The notes beneath the pieces are model-generated. The model did not search any database and was not told the origin of the DNA. It worked only from the letters and a program-made list of their open reading frames with translations. Shown in pieces: positions 1 to 8,303 of a stretch of DNA of 64,000 bases. The DNA is from Streptomyces zhaozhouensis (GTDB lineage: Bacteria; Actinomycetota; Actinomycetes; Streptomycetales; Streptomycetaceae), in the NCBI RefSeq assembly GCF_900230195.1, contig NZ_OCNE01000025.1:27081-91080 (forward strand), written 5' to 3'. The position numbers were made by a program, and so were the translations under genes. Numbering within the stretch: position 1 is the first letter of the stretch; each line of letters begins with the position of its first letter.

Positions 1-601
1 CGGCGAAGTCGCTCTCCGGCGCGACCGCCACCTCGACGGCCGCCGTCGCCCAGCCCTGGCTGAGGTTGCCCACCCGCTTGATCTCGCCGTTGCGGACGTA
101 CCAGATCGCGCCGTCCTCGCCGCGCAGCGTGGTCACCCGGAGGCCGATCTCCAGCACGGCGCCGGTGACCTCGCCGGCGTCGATGGTGTCGCCCACCCCG
201 TACTGGTCCTCCAGCAGCATGAACATGCCGCTGAGTACGTCCGTCACCAGGTTGCGCGCGCCGAAGCCGATCGCCACGCCGATGATGCCGGCGCTGGCGA
301 CCAGCGGGCCGAGCTGGATGCCCAGCTGGGAGAGGACCATCAGTCCGGCCGTGCCGAGGATCGCCACCGAGGCGGCGCTGCGCAGCACCGAACCGATGGC
401 CTCCGAGCGCTGCCGCCGCCGCTCGGCGTTGACCAGCCGGCCGCCGCGCGGGACGCGGCGCTTGCCGTCCTTGTCCTCGCGGTTGAGGCGCGCTATCAGC
501 CGGGTCAGCGCCCGCCGCACCACGAACCGCACGACGAAGGCGATGACCGTGATCAGCAGGATGCGCAGCCCGCCGGCGAGCCAGGTCTCCCAGTTGTCCA
601 T
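1..601 (-). CDS. MscS-family mechanosensitive ion channel (5'-part; continues beyond the window edge)
   Basis: The reverse strand reads from an ATG at 601 to the window edge without a stop, about 200 residues. One membrane segment lies near residues 8-25, a basic, charged loop follows, and a second membrane pair lies near residues 75-115. The Gly/Ala-rich pore helix with GVAIGFGARNLV and the downstream beta domain (LLEDQYGVGDTI, then TLRGEDGAIWYVRNGEIKRV) are the MscS TM3 and beta-domain hallmarks. The family releases solutes under hypo-osmotic shock from the inner membrane. The C-terminal alpha/beta domain is not in the window. The gene diverges from the HNH gene. Confidence 0.9.
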   Translation of the reverse strand, partial: MDNWETWLAGGLRILLITVIAFVVRFVVRRALTRLIARLNREDKDGKRRVPRGGRLVNAERRRQRSEAIGSVLRSAASVAILGTAGLMVLSQLGIQLGPLVASAGIIGVAIGFGARNLVTDVLSGMFMLLEDQYGVGDTIDAGEVTGAVLEIGLRVTTLRGEDGAIWYVRNGEIKRVGNLSQGWATAAVEVAVAPESDFA

Positions 602-899
602 GCCGCTCTCTCCGTGTTTCCCGCCCCCGCGCGGGCCAACGGTAGTAGCTCCGACGACGGCGGTCGTCGCGGTGCGGGCCGCCGGCGGCGGGGCCGGGCC
701 GCGGCCGACCAGGGCCCCGGCCCGGCCGCGCGGGGTGTCGCCCCGGTGCCGGTGGGAGATCCCCCGTGGGGCGAATGTGGTGGATGACACTTGGGGCACA
801 TTCCCGGATCGTGGTGGCGCCGGTGGCCCCACCCGGGACACACTGAGGGAGATCGTCACGGCGCGAGCCACGCGCCGCCGACGGAAACGGAGGGCGTTC

Positions 900-1538
900 G
901 TGCCACACGTCTTGGTCCTCAACGCTTCGTACGAGCCGCTGGGCGTCGTGCCGGTCAGGCGCGCGCTGATCCTGCTGCTGAACGACAAGGCCGTCAGCCT
1001 GGAGACCTCCGGCTCCCTGATGCGCAGCGCCAGCCGCGCCATTCCCGCGCCCAGCGTGGTCAGACTCAAACGCTTCGTCCGCGTGCCCTACCGCACCGCC
1101 GTGCCGCTGACCCGACGCGCGCTCTTCGCTCGGGACGGCGGCCGTTGTGCTTACTGCGGCGGTGTCGCCACCAGCGTCGACCATGTGATCCCCCGCAGCA
1201 GGGGCGGTCAGCACGCCTGGGACAACGTCGTCGCCGCGTGTCGCAGCTGCAACCACATCAAGGCCGACCGGCACGTCGCCGAGTTGGGGTGGCGGCTGCG
1301 GCACACGCCGGGCCCGCCGTCGGGGCTGGCGTGGCGGATCATCGGCACCGGTCACCGTGACCCTCGGTGGCTGCCCTATCTGCGCCCCTACGGCGCCGAC
1401 GACGCGCTCGCCCGCATAGAGGCGCGTCCGAACCGCGCGGCGCGGCCGGCCAAGCAGGGCAAACCGGCCAAGCCCGGCCGGCAGGGCCGGGGCGCCGCGC
1501 TCACCCCGCTGGCCGCGGAGCCCGCAGAACCGGTCTGA
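900..1538 (+). CDS. HNH endonuclease family protein
   Basis: The 212-residue protein starts at a GTG with GGAGG six bases upstream. The N-terminus (PHVLVLNASYEPLGVVP) is that of the conserved actinobacterial HNH protein. The nuclease core has a zinc-knuckle-like CAYCGG at about residues 84-89, VDHVIPRSRGG with the catalytic His, and CRSCNHIKADR at about 116-126, so the His-Asn-His/Cys-x2-Cys scheme is complete. The last 50 residues are a basic, Pro/Ala-rich tail. The open frame extends further upstream, but coding similarity begins only here. The substrate is unknown; many actinomycete genomes carry this protein as a stand-alone core gene. Confidence 0.85.
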   Translation: MPHVLVLNASYEPLGVVPVRRALILLLNDKAVSLETSGSLMRSASRAIPAPSVVRLKRFVRVPYRTAVPLTRRALFARDGGRCAYCGGVATSVDHVIPRSRGGQHAWDNVVAACRSCNHIKADRHVAELGWRLRHTPGPPSGLAWRIIGTGHRDPRWLPYLRPYGADDALARIEARPNRAARPAKQGKPAKPGRQGRGAALTPLAAEPAEPV

Positions 1539-1547
1539 GGACCACTC

Positions 1548-1583
1548 GATCGGGTGGGCTCCGGCCGGTGCGCCCACCCGGTC
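1548..1583 (+). terminator. Hairpin terminator after the HNH gene
   Basis: GATCGGGTGGGC (1548-1559) pairs with GCCCACCCGGTC (1572-1583) with one G-T pair and a 12-base loop, ten bases after the HNH stop codon. There is no clear U-tract, as is usual in Streptomyces. Confidence 0.6.
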
Positions 1584-1704
1584 GGGTCACCTCGGGGAAG
1601 CGCGAAAATCCGAGGCCGGGGGGCGGTGGCGCGGGAGGATTTCCGGCTCCCGGCGTGTGCGTTGCGTCGCTTTCCCGTCGCGAGTGCGGATGCGATGGCG
1701 TTCA

Positions 1705-1724
1705 CTGGGTAGGGCACTACCCAG
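1705..1724. promoter_or_regulatory. Perfect 8-bp inverted repeat upstream of the malQ transcription unit
   Basis: CTGGGTAG and CTACCCAG flank a GGCA centre. The site lies 53 bases before the small gene that precedes malQ, a position suited to an operator. The cognate regulator is not known from the sequence, and a short RNA hairpin is the alternative. Confidence 0.4.
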
Positions 1725-1776
1725 GACACTTACCGTCAGTGATCCGTCAGCCGCCCGTCTGCGAACGGAGAACCCC

Positions 1777-2010
1777 GTGGCCGTCGCCACTCGGACCGAA
1801 TGCGAAAGCAAAAGCAAACGTCTGGACAGCCTGTTGCCCCCGCCGATGATCGCCGTGCCGGCCCAGGCCGCGGCCCGCGAGCGGCCCCTCACCAGCGAGC
1901 CCTCCCCGGGTGACCTCGTCCCCCTGACCTCCGAGCAGCCACTGGCCGCCGAGCCGCCCCTGGTCGCCGAGCCCAGCGGTCGCGGTGGCGCGGAGGCCAT
2001 CGGCGTCTGA
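1777..2010 (+). CDS. Small Pro/Glu-rich protein translationally coupled to malQ (unknown function)
   Basis: A GTG at 1777 with GGAG seven bases upstream opens a 77-residue frame whose TGA overlaps the malQ ATG (TGATG). It begins with a short charged segment (TECESKSKRL) and continues as low-complexity Pro/Ala/Glu sequence with repeated (L/E)TSE and VAEP motifs; no domain is recognisable. The clear ribosome-binding site and the one-base overlap suggest it is translated and may act mainly to couple translation into malQ. It could also be only a leader peptide. Confidence 0.45.
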   Translation: MAVATRTECESKSKRLDSLLPPPMIAVPAQAAARERPLTSEPSPGDLVPLTSEQPLAAEPPLVAEPSGRGGAEAIGV

Positions 2011-4061
2011 TGGACGCCCTGTCGCGGCTGGCCGCGACCCACGGCGTCGCCACCTCGTACGCCCCGTCGCCCGGGGAGTCCGTCGAGGTGCCGCGCGACA
2101 CGGTCGTCGCCGCGCTCGCCGCGCTCGGCGTCGACGCCGACGGCCCCGAGGCGATCCGCGCGGCCCTGGCGCGCGGCCCGCGCCACGCCGGGCGGCTGCT
2201 GCCGCCCACCCTGGTGGGCAGTTCCACCCGCCCGCTCCCCCCGCCCGGCACCCTGCCCGCCGGCACGTCCCTGCTGCTGGAGACGGAGGACGGCGAACGC
2301 CGCCCCGCCGCCGGGGCGCCCCCGCCCGTCGGCCGCCACACCCTGCGTGCCACCGCGCCGGACGGGCGCACCGCGACCGCGACCCTGCTCGTCCCGCCCG
2401 ACGCGGCGCCCGTCGCCGCGCGGCGCGAGGTCGGGCTGATGGTGCAGCTCTACTCGACGCTCTCCCGGCGCTCCTGGGGCATGGGTGACCTCGGCGATCT
2501 CGCCGACCTCGCCACCTGGGCCGGCTCGGCGGGCGGCGTCGGTTTCCTCCAGCTCAACCCGCTGCACGCGGCCGTGCCGCCCGTCGAGGGCGAGACCGTC
2601 GACCCCTCGCCCTACCGGCCGGCGACCCGGCGCTTCGCGGACCCGGTGCATCTGCGGGTGGAGCGCGTCCCGGAGTTCGACGCGCTGGACCCGGCGGGGC
2701 GCGCGCGTATGGCGCCCCTGCTGGCGCGCGGCGACGCGCTCCGGCGCGCGGTGCTCGACGAGCGCCGTCCGATCGACCGGGACGCCGTCTGGGCGACCAA
2801 ACGCGCCGCCCTGGAGCTGCTGCACGCCGTGCCGCCGAGCCCGGAGCGCGCGGCGGCGTTCCGTCGCTATGTCGACTCCTGCGGCCGTGCCCTCACCGAC
2901 CACGCGACCTGGTGCGCGCTGGCCGAGCGGCACGGCCCCGACTGGCACCGCTGGCCGCCGGGGCTGCGGCGCCCCGACAGCCCGGAGACGGAGGCGGCCC
3001 GCCGCGCGCTCGCCGCGCGGGTCGACTTCCACCGCTGGCTGACCTGGCTCACCGACGAGCAGTTGGCGCACGCCCAGCGCGCGGCGACCGAGGCCGGCAT
3101 GGGCGTCGGCCTGCTGCACGACCTCGCCGTCGGCGTCCATCCGGACGGTTCGGACGCCTGGGCCGGCCAGGACGTGTTCGCCGGCGGCATGTCGGTGGGC
3201 GCGCCGCCGGACGCGTTCAACGAACGCGGCCAGGACTGGGGCCTGCCGCCCTGGCGCCCCGACGCGTTGGCCGAGGCCGGCTACGCGCCCTATCTGGAGC
3301 TGGCCGGCGCGCTGGCCCGGCACGCGGGCGGGCTCCGGGTCGACCATGTGATGGGCCAGTTCCGCCTCTGGTGGATCCCCCGGGGCGCCGAGCCGCGCGA
3401 CGGCACCTATGTGCGTTACGACGCGGACGCCATGCTGGCCGTCCTGGCGCTGGCCGCGCACCGGGCCGGCGCGGTGCTCGTCGGCGAGGACCTGGGGACC
3501 GTCGAGTCCGGTGTCCGCGAACGGCTCGCCGAGCGCGGCGTCGCCGGTACCTCGGTGCTCTGGTTCGAGCGGCACTGGGACCGGGAGGGCCGTCCGCCGC
3601 TGGAGCCGGCCGAGTGGCGCGCCAACTGCCTGGCGACCGTCACCACCCACGACCTCCCGTCCACGGCGGCCCGCTGGGACGGCTCGGACGTCCGGCTCCG
3701 CGCACGTCTCGACCTGCTCGCGGACCCCGAGGCGGCGCGGCGGGAGGCCGAGGAGGAGCTGGCCGACTGGCGGGAGACCTTCGTGCGGCGGGGGCTGCTG
3801 GCCCCGGACGGCGGGGAGGAGGAGCGCATCGCCGCCGCGTACCGGTTCCTGGCCCTGACCCCGGCCAGGCTGCTCGGCGTCTGGCTGCCCGACGCGGTGG
3901 GCGACCGCCGGCCGCAGAACGTTCCCGGGACCTGGCGCGAGTACCCCAACTGGCGGCTGCCAGTGGCCGACGCCGACGGGCGCCCGGTGTCGCTGGAGGA
4001 GCTGACCGCCTCCGAACGGCTGGCGCGGCTGTTGGCGGCCGTCCGCGACCCGGGGCCCTGA
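2010..4061 (+). CDS. malQ: 4-alpha-glucanotransferase (amylomaltase)
   Basis: The 683-residue product is a GH77 enzyme that transfers maltosyl and longer units between alpha-1,4-glucans in cytoplasmic maltodextrin and glycogen metabolism. About 140 residues form the actinobacterial N-terminal extension (starting MDALSRLAATHGV), followed by the barrel with GDLGDL, NPLHA, HDLAVGVHPDGSDAW, then GLRVDHVMG with the nucleophile Asp, LVGEDLGTV with the acid/base Glu, and TTHDLPSTA with the transition-state Asp. All catalytic elements are present and length is normal. The ATG overlaps the stop of the small upstream gene, so expression is probably coupled. Confidence 0.93.
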   Translation: MDALSRLAATHGVATSYAPSPGESVEVPRDTVVAALAALGVDADGPEAIRAALARGPRHAGRLLPPTLVGSSTRPLPPPGTLPAGTSLLLETEDGERRPAAGAPPPVGRHTLRATAPDGRTATATLLVPPDAAPVAARREVGLMVQLYSTLSRRSWGMGDLGDLADLATWAGSAGGVGFLQLNPLHAAVPPVEGETVDPSPYRPATRRFADPVHLRVERVPEFDALDPAGRARMAPLLARGDALRRAVLDERRPIDRDAVWATKRAALELLHAVPPSPERAAAFRRYVDSCGRALTDHATWCALAERHGPDWHRWPPGLRRPDSPETEAARRALAARVDFHRWLTWLTDEQLAHAQRAATEAGMGVGLLHDLAVGVHPDGSDAWAGQDVFAGGMSVGAPPDAFNERGQDWGLPPWRPDALAEAGYAPYLELAGALARHAGGLRVDHVMGQFRLWWIPRGAEPRDGTYVRYDADAMLAVLALAAHRAGAVLVGEDLGTVESGVRERLAERGVAGTSVLWFERHWDREGRPPLEPAEWRANCLATVTTHDLPSTAARWDGSDVRLRARLDLLADPEAARREAEEELADWRETFVRRGLLAPDGGEEERIAAAYRFLALTPARLLGVWLPDAVGDRRPQNVPGTWREYPNWRLPVADADGRPVSLEELTASERLARLLAAVRDPGP

Positions 4062-4107
4062 GACCGGGCGGGCGAGCGGCGTTGGTTACTGTAAGGGCGT
4101 GGTCAAC

Positions 4108-4317
4108 ATGAACAAGAAGCGCGCCGTCGCGGTCTCCGTCTCCGCGGCGCTGCTGACGCTGCTCTCCTCCCCGGCCGCCCAGGCGCTGACCCGGGACGAC
4201 GGCGACGACCCGGGCACGGGTCTGAGCATCGCCGAGACCCTCGGGCTGTTCGTCGCGGCTCCGATCCTGCTCTTCGCGCTGATCGCCGCAGCGGTGATGC
4301 TGAGCGACCGTCGCTGA
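4108..4317 (+). CDS. Small exported or membrane protein of unknown function
   Basis: The 69-residue product has a basic start (MNKKRAVAV), a hydrophobic signal-like segment ending near AQA, a short acidic linker (DDGDDPGTG) and a C-terminal membrane helix (FVAAPILLFALIAAAVML) ending in SDRR. This is a signal peptide or first anchor plus a tail anchor. An in-frame GTG lies nine bases upstream, but the AAGG at 4093-4096 is better spaced for the ATG at 4108. I recognise the layout from Streptomyces genomes but know no function. Confidence 0.6.
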   Translation: MNKKRAVAVSVSAALLTLLSSPAAQALTRDDGDDPGTGLSIAETLGLFVAAPILLFALIAAAVMLSDRR

Positions 4318-4400
4318 CCCCTGCGGGGGGCGGGGCGCGGACGACGACGGTCCTGGCTGGTCCGGGTGGGTTGTCGTCTGCGCCCCCGTGGACGGTTGCT

Positions 4401-4460
4401 CGCGCAGTTCCCCGCGCCCCTTCTCCGCCGGTGGGCGGCTCGGGGGCGCGGGGGACCGCG
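4401..4460. terminator. Long GC hairpin between convergent genes
   Basis: CGCGCAGTTCCCCGCGCCCC (4401-4420) pairs with GGGGCGCGGGGGACCGCG (4443-4460). It sits between the small exported protein and pepN, which converge, so it can serve both directions. A very similar hairpin occurs at 18399-18460; this is a dispersed hairpin family of Streptomyces intergenic regions. Confidence 0.65.
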
Positions 4461-4466
4461 TGAGCG

Positions 4467-7022
4467 TCAGGCGTCGGCCGCCCTCGCGCGCAGCGCGCGC
4501 TCGACGCCGGAGCGGGACTCGGTGACCAGGCGGCGCAGCGCCGCCGACGGCTGGGTCGCCTCCAGCCACGCGTCCGTCGCGTCCAGCGTCTCCCGCGCGA
4601 CCTGCGTCATCGGGTAGAACCCCAGCGCGATGCCCTGCGCCGCCTCGTGGCTGCGCCGCGCCCACACGTCCGCGATGACCTCGAAGTACCGCTCCCGGTA
4701 CGGCGCCAGCAGCTCACGCTGGTCGGTCTGGACGAAGCCCCGCATCATGGACTCGCGGACCGCGTTCGGCAGCGACTCGTCGTTGACCACCGCGTCCCAG
4801 GCCGCCGCCTTCGCCTCCGCCGTGGGCCGCGCGGCGCGGGCCGCCGCCGCGTGCTCCTCGCCGGCCGAGGTCGGGTCGCGGCGCAGTTCGGCCGCGATGG
4901 CCTCCTCGCCGGCGCGCCCCGTGGCGACCAGCCGCAGCAGCAGCGCCCACCGCAGGTCGGTGTCGACGTCCAGGCCCTGGATCGTCACGCCGCCGTCCAG
5001 CAGCCCGGCCAGCGTGTCCAGTTCCTCCTCGCTCCTGGCGGTCGCCGCCAGCGCCCTGGCCCACGCCAGCTGGTGGTCGCCGCCGGGCTCGGCGGCGCGC
5101 AGCCGTTCCAGCGCGGCGGCCGACCAGCGCGCCAGGCCCTCCTCGCGGCGTTCCGGCGCGGCGTAGAGGTCGAGTGCCAGCTTGACCTGGCGGTGGAGCG
5201 ACTGGACCACGCCGATGTCGCTCTCCTTGCCGATGCCGTTGAGCACCAGCTCCAGGTAGGCGTGGGTGGGGAGTTCGCCGTCCCTGGTCATGTCCCAGGT
5301 GGAGGCCCAGCACAGGGCGCGCGGCAGCGACTCCGTGAAGTCGCCGACGCGGCGGGTGATCTGCGCCGTCGACTCGGGGTCGAGCCGGACCTTGGCGTAG
5401 GAGAGGTCGTCGTCGTTGAGCAGCACCACGGCGGGCCGGGCGCGGCCGACCAGCTCGGGCACCTCGGTCTCGGCGCCGGTGACGTCCAGCTCGATCCGGT
5501 GGACGCGGACCAGCTTCTCGTCGACCGGGTCGTAGAGGCCGACCGCGATGCGGTGCGGGCGCAGCGTGGAGGCGCCCTTGGCGCCGGCGGGCAGCGGCGG
5601 GGCCTCCTGGCGGATGACGAACCGGGTGATCACGCCCTCACCGTCGACCTCGATCTCCGGCCGCAGCACGTTGATCCCGGCGGTCTCCAGCCACGCCTTC
5701 GACCAGGACTTCAGGTCGCGGCCGCTGGTCTCCTCCAGCGCGGACAGCAGGTCGGTGAGGCGGGTGTTGCCCCAGGCGTGACGCTTGAAGTAGGCGCGCA
5801 CCCCCTGGAAGAACTCGTCCCTGCCGACGTAGGCGACCAGCTGCTTGAGGACGGAGGCGCCCTTGGCGTAGGTGATCCCGTCGAAGTTGACCAGCACGTC
5901 GTCGAGGTCGGTGATCTCGGCCATGATCGGGTGGGTGGACGGCAGCTGGTCCTGGCGGTAGGCCCAGGTCTTCATCTGGTTGGCGAAGCCCGTCCAGGCG
6001 TGCGGCCACTGGCTGCCGGGGGCGTCCGCCTGGCAGGCGATGGAGGTGTAGGTGGCGAACGACTCGTTGAGCCACAGGTCGTTCCACCACTCCATGGTGA
6101 CAAGGTCGCCGAACCACATGTGGGCCAGCTCGTGGAGGATGGTCTCCGCCCTGGCCTCGTAGGCGGCGTCGGTCATCTTGGAGCGGAAGACGTACTGGTC
6201 CCTGATGGTGACGGCGCCCGCGTTCTCCATGGCCCCGGCGTTGAACTCGGGGACGAAGAGCTGGTCGTACTTGGCGAACGGGTAGGGGTGGTCGAACTGC
6301 TCCTCGAACCAGTCGAAGCCCTGCTTGGTGAGGGAGAAGATCGCCTCGTCGTCGAGGTGCTCGGCGAGCGAGGGGCGGCAGTAGAGGCCGAGCGGCACCG
6401 TGCGGCCGTCCTTCTCCCAGGTGTCGTGGACCGCGTGGTACGGGCCGGCGATCAGCGCGGTGACATAGGTGGAGAGCCGGGGCGTGGGCGCGAAGTGCCA
6501 GACGCCGTCGACCGGTTCCGGGGTGGGCGAGTTGGAGATGACCGTCCAGCCCGCGGGCGCGGTGACGGTGAACTCGAACGTGGCCTTGAGGTCGGGCTGT
6601 TCGAAGCAGGCGAAGACGCGCCGCGCGTCGGGCACCTCGAACTGGGTGTAGAGATAGGTCTCCTGGTCGACCGGGTCGACGAAGCGGTGCAGCCCCTCGC
6701 CGGTGTTGGTGTACGCGCAGTCGGCGACGACCAGCAGCTCGTTGGCGCCCTCGACCACCTCGGGCAGGGCGATCCTGGAGTCGACGAAGACCTCGGCGGG
6801 GTCGAGCGCGGTGCCGTTGAGCACGACCTCGGTGACCGCGGGGGCGACCAGGTCGACGAACGTGGACCCGGCGGCGCTCGCGGTGAACGTGAGGGCGGTG
6901 CGGGAGGCGAAGGTGCCGCCCTGGGGCGCCCCGGAGAGATCGAGCGTGATCTGGTAGCTGTCCACGCTGATCAGTCGGGCGCGCTCCTGGGCCTCTTGCC
7001 GGGTCAGGTTGGTACCGGGCAC
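4467..7022 (-). CDS. pepN: Aminopeptidase N, M1 family (copy 1)
   Basis: The 851-residue zinc aminopeptidase starts at a GTG with AAGGAG seven bases upstream. The substrate-recognition motif GAMEN is at about 263-267, the zinc motif HELAH at 297-301, and the third zinc ligand Glu is in LWLNESFA near 320. The C-terminal part is the long helical ERAP-like domain. It removes N-terminal residues from cytoplasmic peptides and probably finishes the products of Clp proteolysis. A paralogue lies about 1.3 kb upstream on the same strand, separated by one gene. It converges with the small gene ending at 4317. Confidence 0.95.
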   Translation of the reverse strand: MPGTNLTRQEAQERARLISVDSYQITLDLSGAPQGGTFASRTALTFTASAAGSTFVDLVAPAVTEVVLNGTALDPAEVFVDSRIALPEVVEGANELLVVADCAYTNTGEGLHRFVDPVDQETYLYTQFEVPDARRVFACFEQPDLKATFEFTVTAPAGWTVISNSPTPEPVDGVWHFAPTPRLSTYVTALIAGPYHAVHDTWEKDGRTVPLGLYCRPSLAEHLDDEAIFSLTKQGFDWFEEQFDHPYPFAKYDQLFVPEFNAGAMENAGAVTIRDQYVFRSKMTDAAYEARAETILHELAHMWFGDLVTMEWWNDLWLNESFATYTSIACQADAPGSQWPHAWTGFANQMKTWAYRQDQLPSTHPIMAEITDLDDVLVNFDGITYAKGASVLKQLVAYVGRDEFFQGVRAYFKRHAWGNTRLTDLLSALEETSGRDLKSWSKAWLETAGINVLRPEIEVDGEGVITRFVIRQEAPPLPAGAKGASTLRPHRIAVGLYDPVDEKLVRVHRIELDVTGAETEVPELVGRARPAVVLLNDDDLSYAKVRLDPESTAQITRRVGDFTESLPRALCWASTWDMTRDGELPTHAYLELVLNGIGKESDIGVVQSLHRQVKLALDLYAAPERREEGLARWSAAALERLRAAEPGGDHQLAWARALAATARSEEELDTLAGLLDGGVTIQGLDVDTDLRWALLLRLVATGRAGEEAIAAELRRDPTSAGEEHAAAARAARPTAEAKAAAWDAVVNDESLPNAVRESMMRGFVQTDQRELLAPYRERYFEVIADVWARRSHEAAQGIALGFYPMTQVARETLDATDAWLEATQPSAALRRLVTESRSGVERALRARAADA

Positions 7023-7149
7023 CTGGTTTCTCCTTCGGTCTGCTTGGCTGCGTCGGGGTGGGGGGAGGCCGTCGTCCGCGTCATCCTCGCACGGGCGGCG
7101 GACCGGTGGCCGCCCGCTTTTCCCACGCCGGGCCGCCGGCTCGCGCGTG

Positions 7150-8145
7150 TCAGCGGGGGAGCACCACCACCCAGTCCGTGCCCGGTCGGGTCGCGCCGGC
7201 CCGCAGCGCGGCGCCGACCGCGTTCGCCTGGCGCCGCCAGGACGCGTGCAGCGCGCGCGGCGTGATCCGGACGACCGTGACGCCCAGGCCCCGGAGCGTC
7301 TGCTCCCGGCGCGTGGCCTCCGCCTCGTCCGGTGTCGGGGCGGCGGAGCCGCGCTGCCGGGGGAGGCGGGTGTCGAGCCGCACCGCGACGGACGACTCGG
7401 GCCAGTAGGCGTCGACGTCGCCGAGGAAGGGGCCGTCCGGCAGCCACAGCCCGACGTTCCAGCACGGGTCGGGCAGCGCGCCCTGCCGCACCATGTGGAA
7501 GAGCAGCTCCTCGGCGACCGGCCGGCCGGCGGCCAGCAGCCCCTCGACGGCGCGGGCCACCGGCGGCTCGTCGAGGCGGCCGGTCTGCTCCAACTCCGCG
7601 ATGACCGCGCACGGTTCGCACAGCCCCAGCCGCACCGCCTCCTCCAGGGGGCGGCGCAGCGCCGCCGGTTCCTCCAGGTGCGCCAGCGCGTCGGCCAGCG
7701 CCCTGGCCGCCGGCGCGACCGGCAGCCCCGCGACCCGGCGCGGCCTGGGCGGGCGCGCGGTGCGCAGCAGCCGCACCCGGCCGAGCGAACGCAGCCGCCG
7801 GGTGTGCGGCACCAGCACGTCGACGCGGCGCGTCGCGTCCGGCGTACCGGCCGAGGTCACGCCCTGGACGGCGAGCGCGGCCAGCCCGGTGATCACCGCG
7901 CCGGCCTCGGGGCCGCCGGTGTAGAGCAGCGCGGCGTGCAGCAGTTCATGGCCGTCGGGCGGTTCGGGGTGGAGCAGCACGACGCCGGGAAGCGGCATCT
8001 GCCAGGGGCCGCCCGGGCGGCAGCGACGGCGGGTGGTGGCGGCGGACACGCCCTCGGCGCGCAGCGCCAGGAGCGTGGTCACCCGCGGCGCGGCGGGCGC
8101 GGCCCCGGGGCGCCGGGGCGGGGTGAGCGGAGCTTCATGCGTCAT
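7150..8145 (-). CDS. AbiEi-antitoxin-like / DUF559-type protein (function unknown)
   Basis: The 331-residue protein resembles the large actinobacterial family that joins an AbiEi-type winged-helix region to a Vsr/DUF559-like fold. The middle contains ALLYTGGPEAGAVITGLAALAVQGV and RRVDVLVPHTRRLRS, typical of that family. Near 245-275, LPDPCWNVGLWLPDGPFLGD continues to VDAYWPESSVAVRLD, which corresponds to the PD-(D/E)xK-like beta hairpin, although the usual E-T-D-G ending is altered. No AbiEii-type nucleotidyltransferase toxin lies next to it, so it is probably not half of a classical toxin pair here. It lies between two pepN genes on the same strand. Confidence 0.6.
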   Translation of the reverse strand: MTHEAPLTPPRRPGAAPAAPRVTTLLALRAEGVSAATTRRRCRPGGPWQMPLPGVVLLHPEPPDGHELLHAALLYTGGPEAGAVITGLAALAVQGVTSAGTPDATRRVDVLVPHTRRLRSLGRVRLLRTARPPRPRRVAGLPVAPAARALADALAHLEEPAALRRPLEEAVRLGLCEPCAVIAELEQTGRLDEPPVARAVEGLLAAGRPVAEELLFHMVRQGALPDPCWNVGLWLPDGPFLGDVDAYWPESSVAVRLDTRLPRQRGSAAPTPDEAEATRREQTLRGLGVTVVRITPRALHASWRRQANAVGAALRAGATRPGTDWVVVLPR

Positions 8146-8227
8146 GCGGCGGCGATTCCCGCTGGAGGCCCCGGGGGCTACCCGCTGTTACAGACCCGTG
8201 GGGAAACGGGGACATCCCGCCGCGCGT

Positions 8228-8266
8228 AGGACGGATGTTCCCCGGCGGTGCCGGGGTGTCCGTCCT
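8228..8266 (-). terminator. Hairpin terminator after pepN copy 2
   Basis: AGGACGGA (8228-8235) pairs with TCCGTCCT (8259-8266), and CCCCGGC pairs with GCCGGGG inside the same hairpin. It lies just downstream of the leftward pepN2 stop. Confidence 0.6.
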
Positions 8267-8303
8267 TGCGCGGCGGGACGCCGTGTGCTCGGTCGGGGCG
8301 GCG

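Noticed and set aside
66..899. Upstream extension of the HNH frame and a 96-codon antisense frame at 553-843
   Set aside because: The extension overlaps the reverse-strand MscS gene and has no family similarity. The HNH GTG at 900 has a proper ribosome-binding site.
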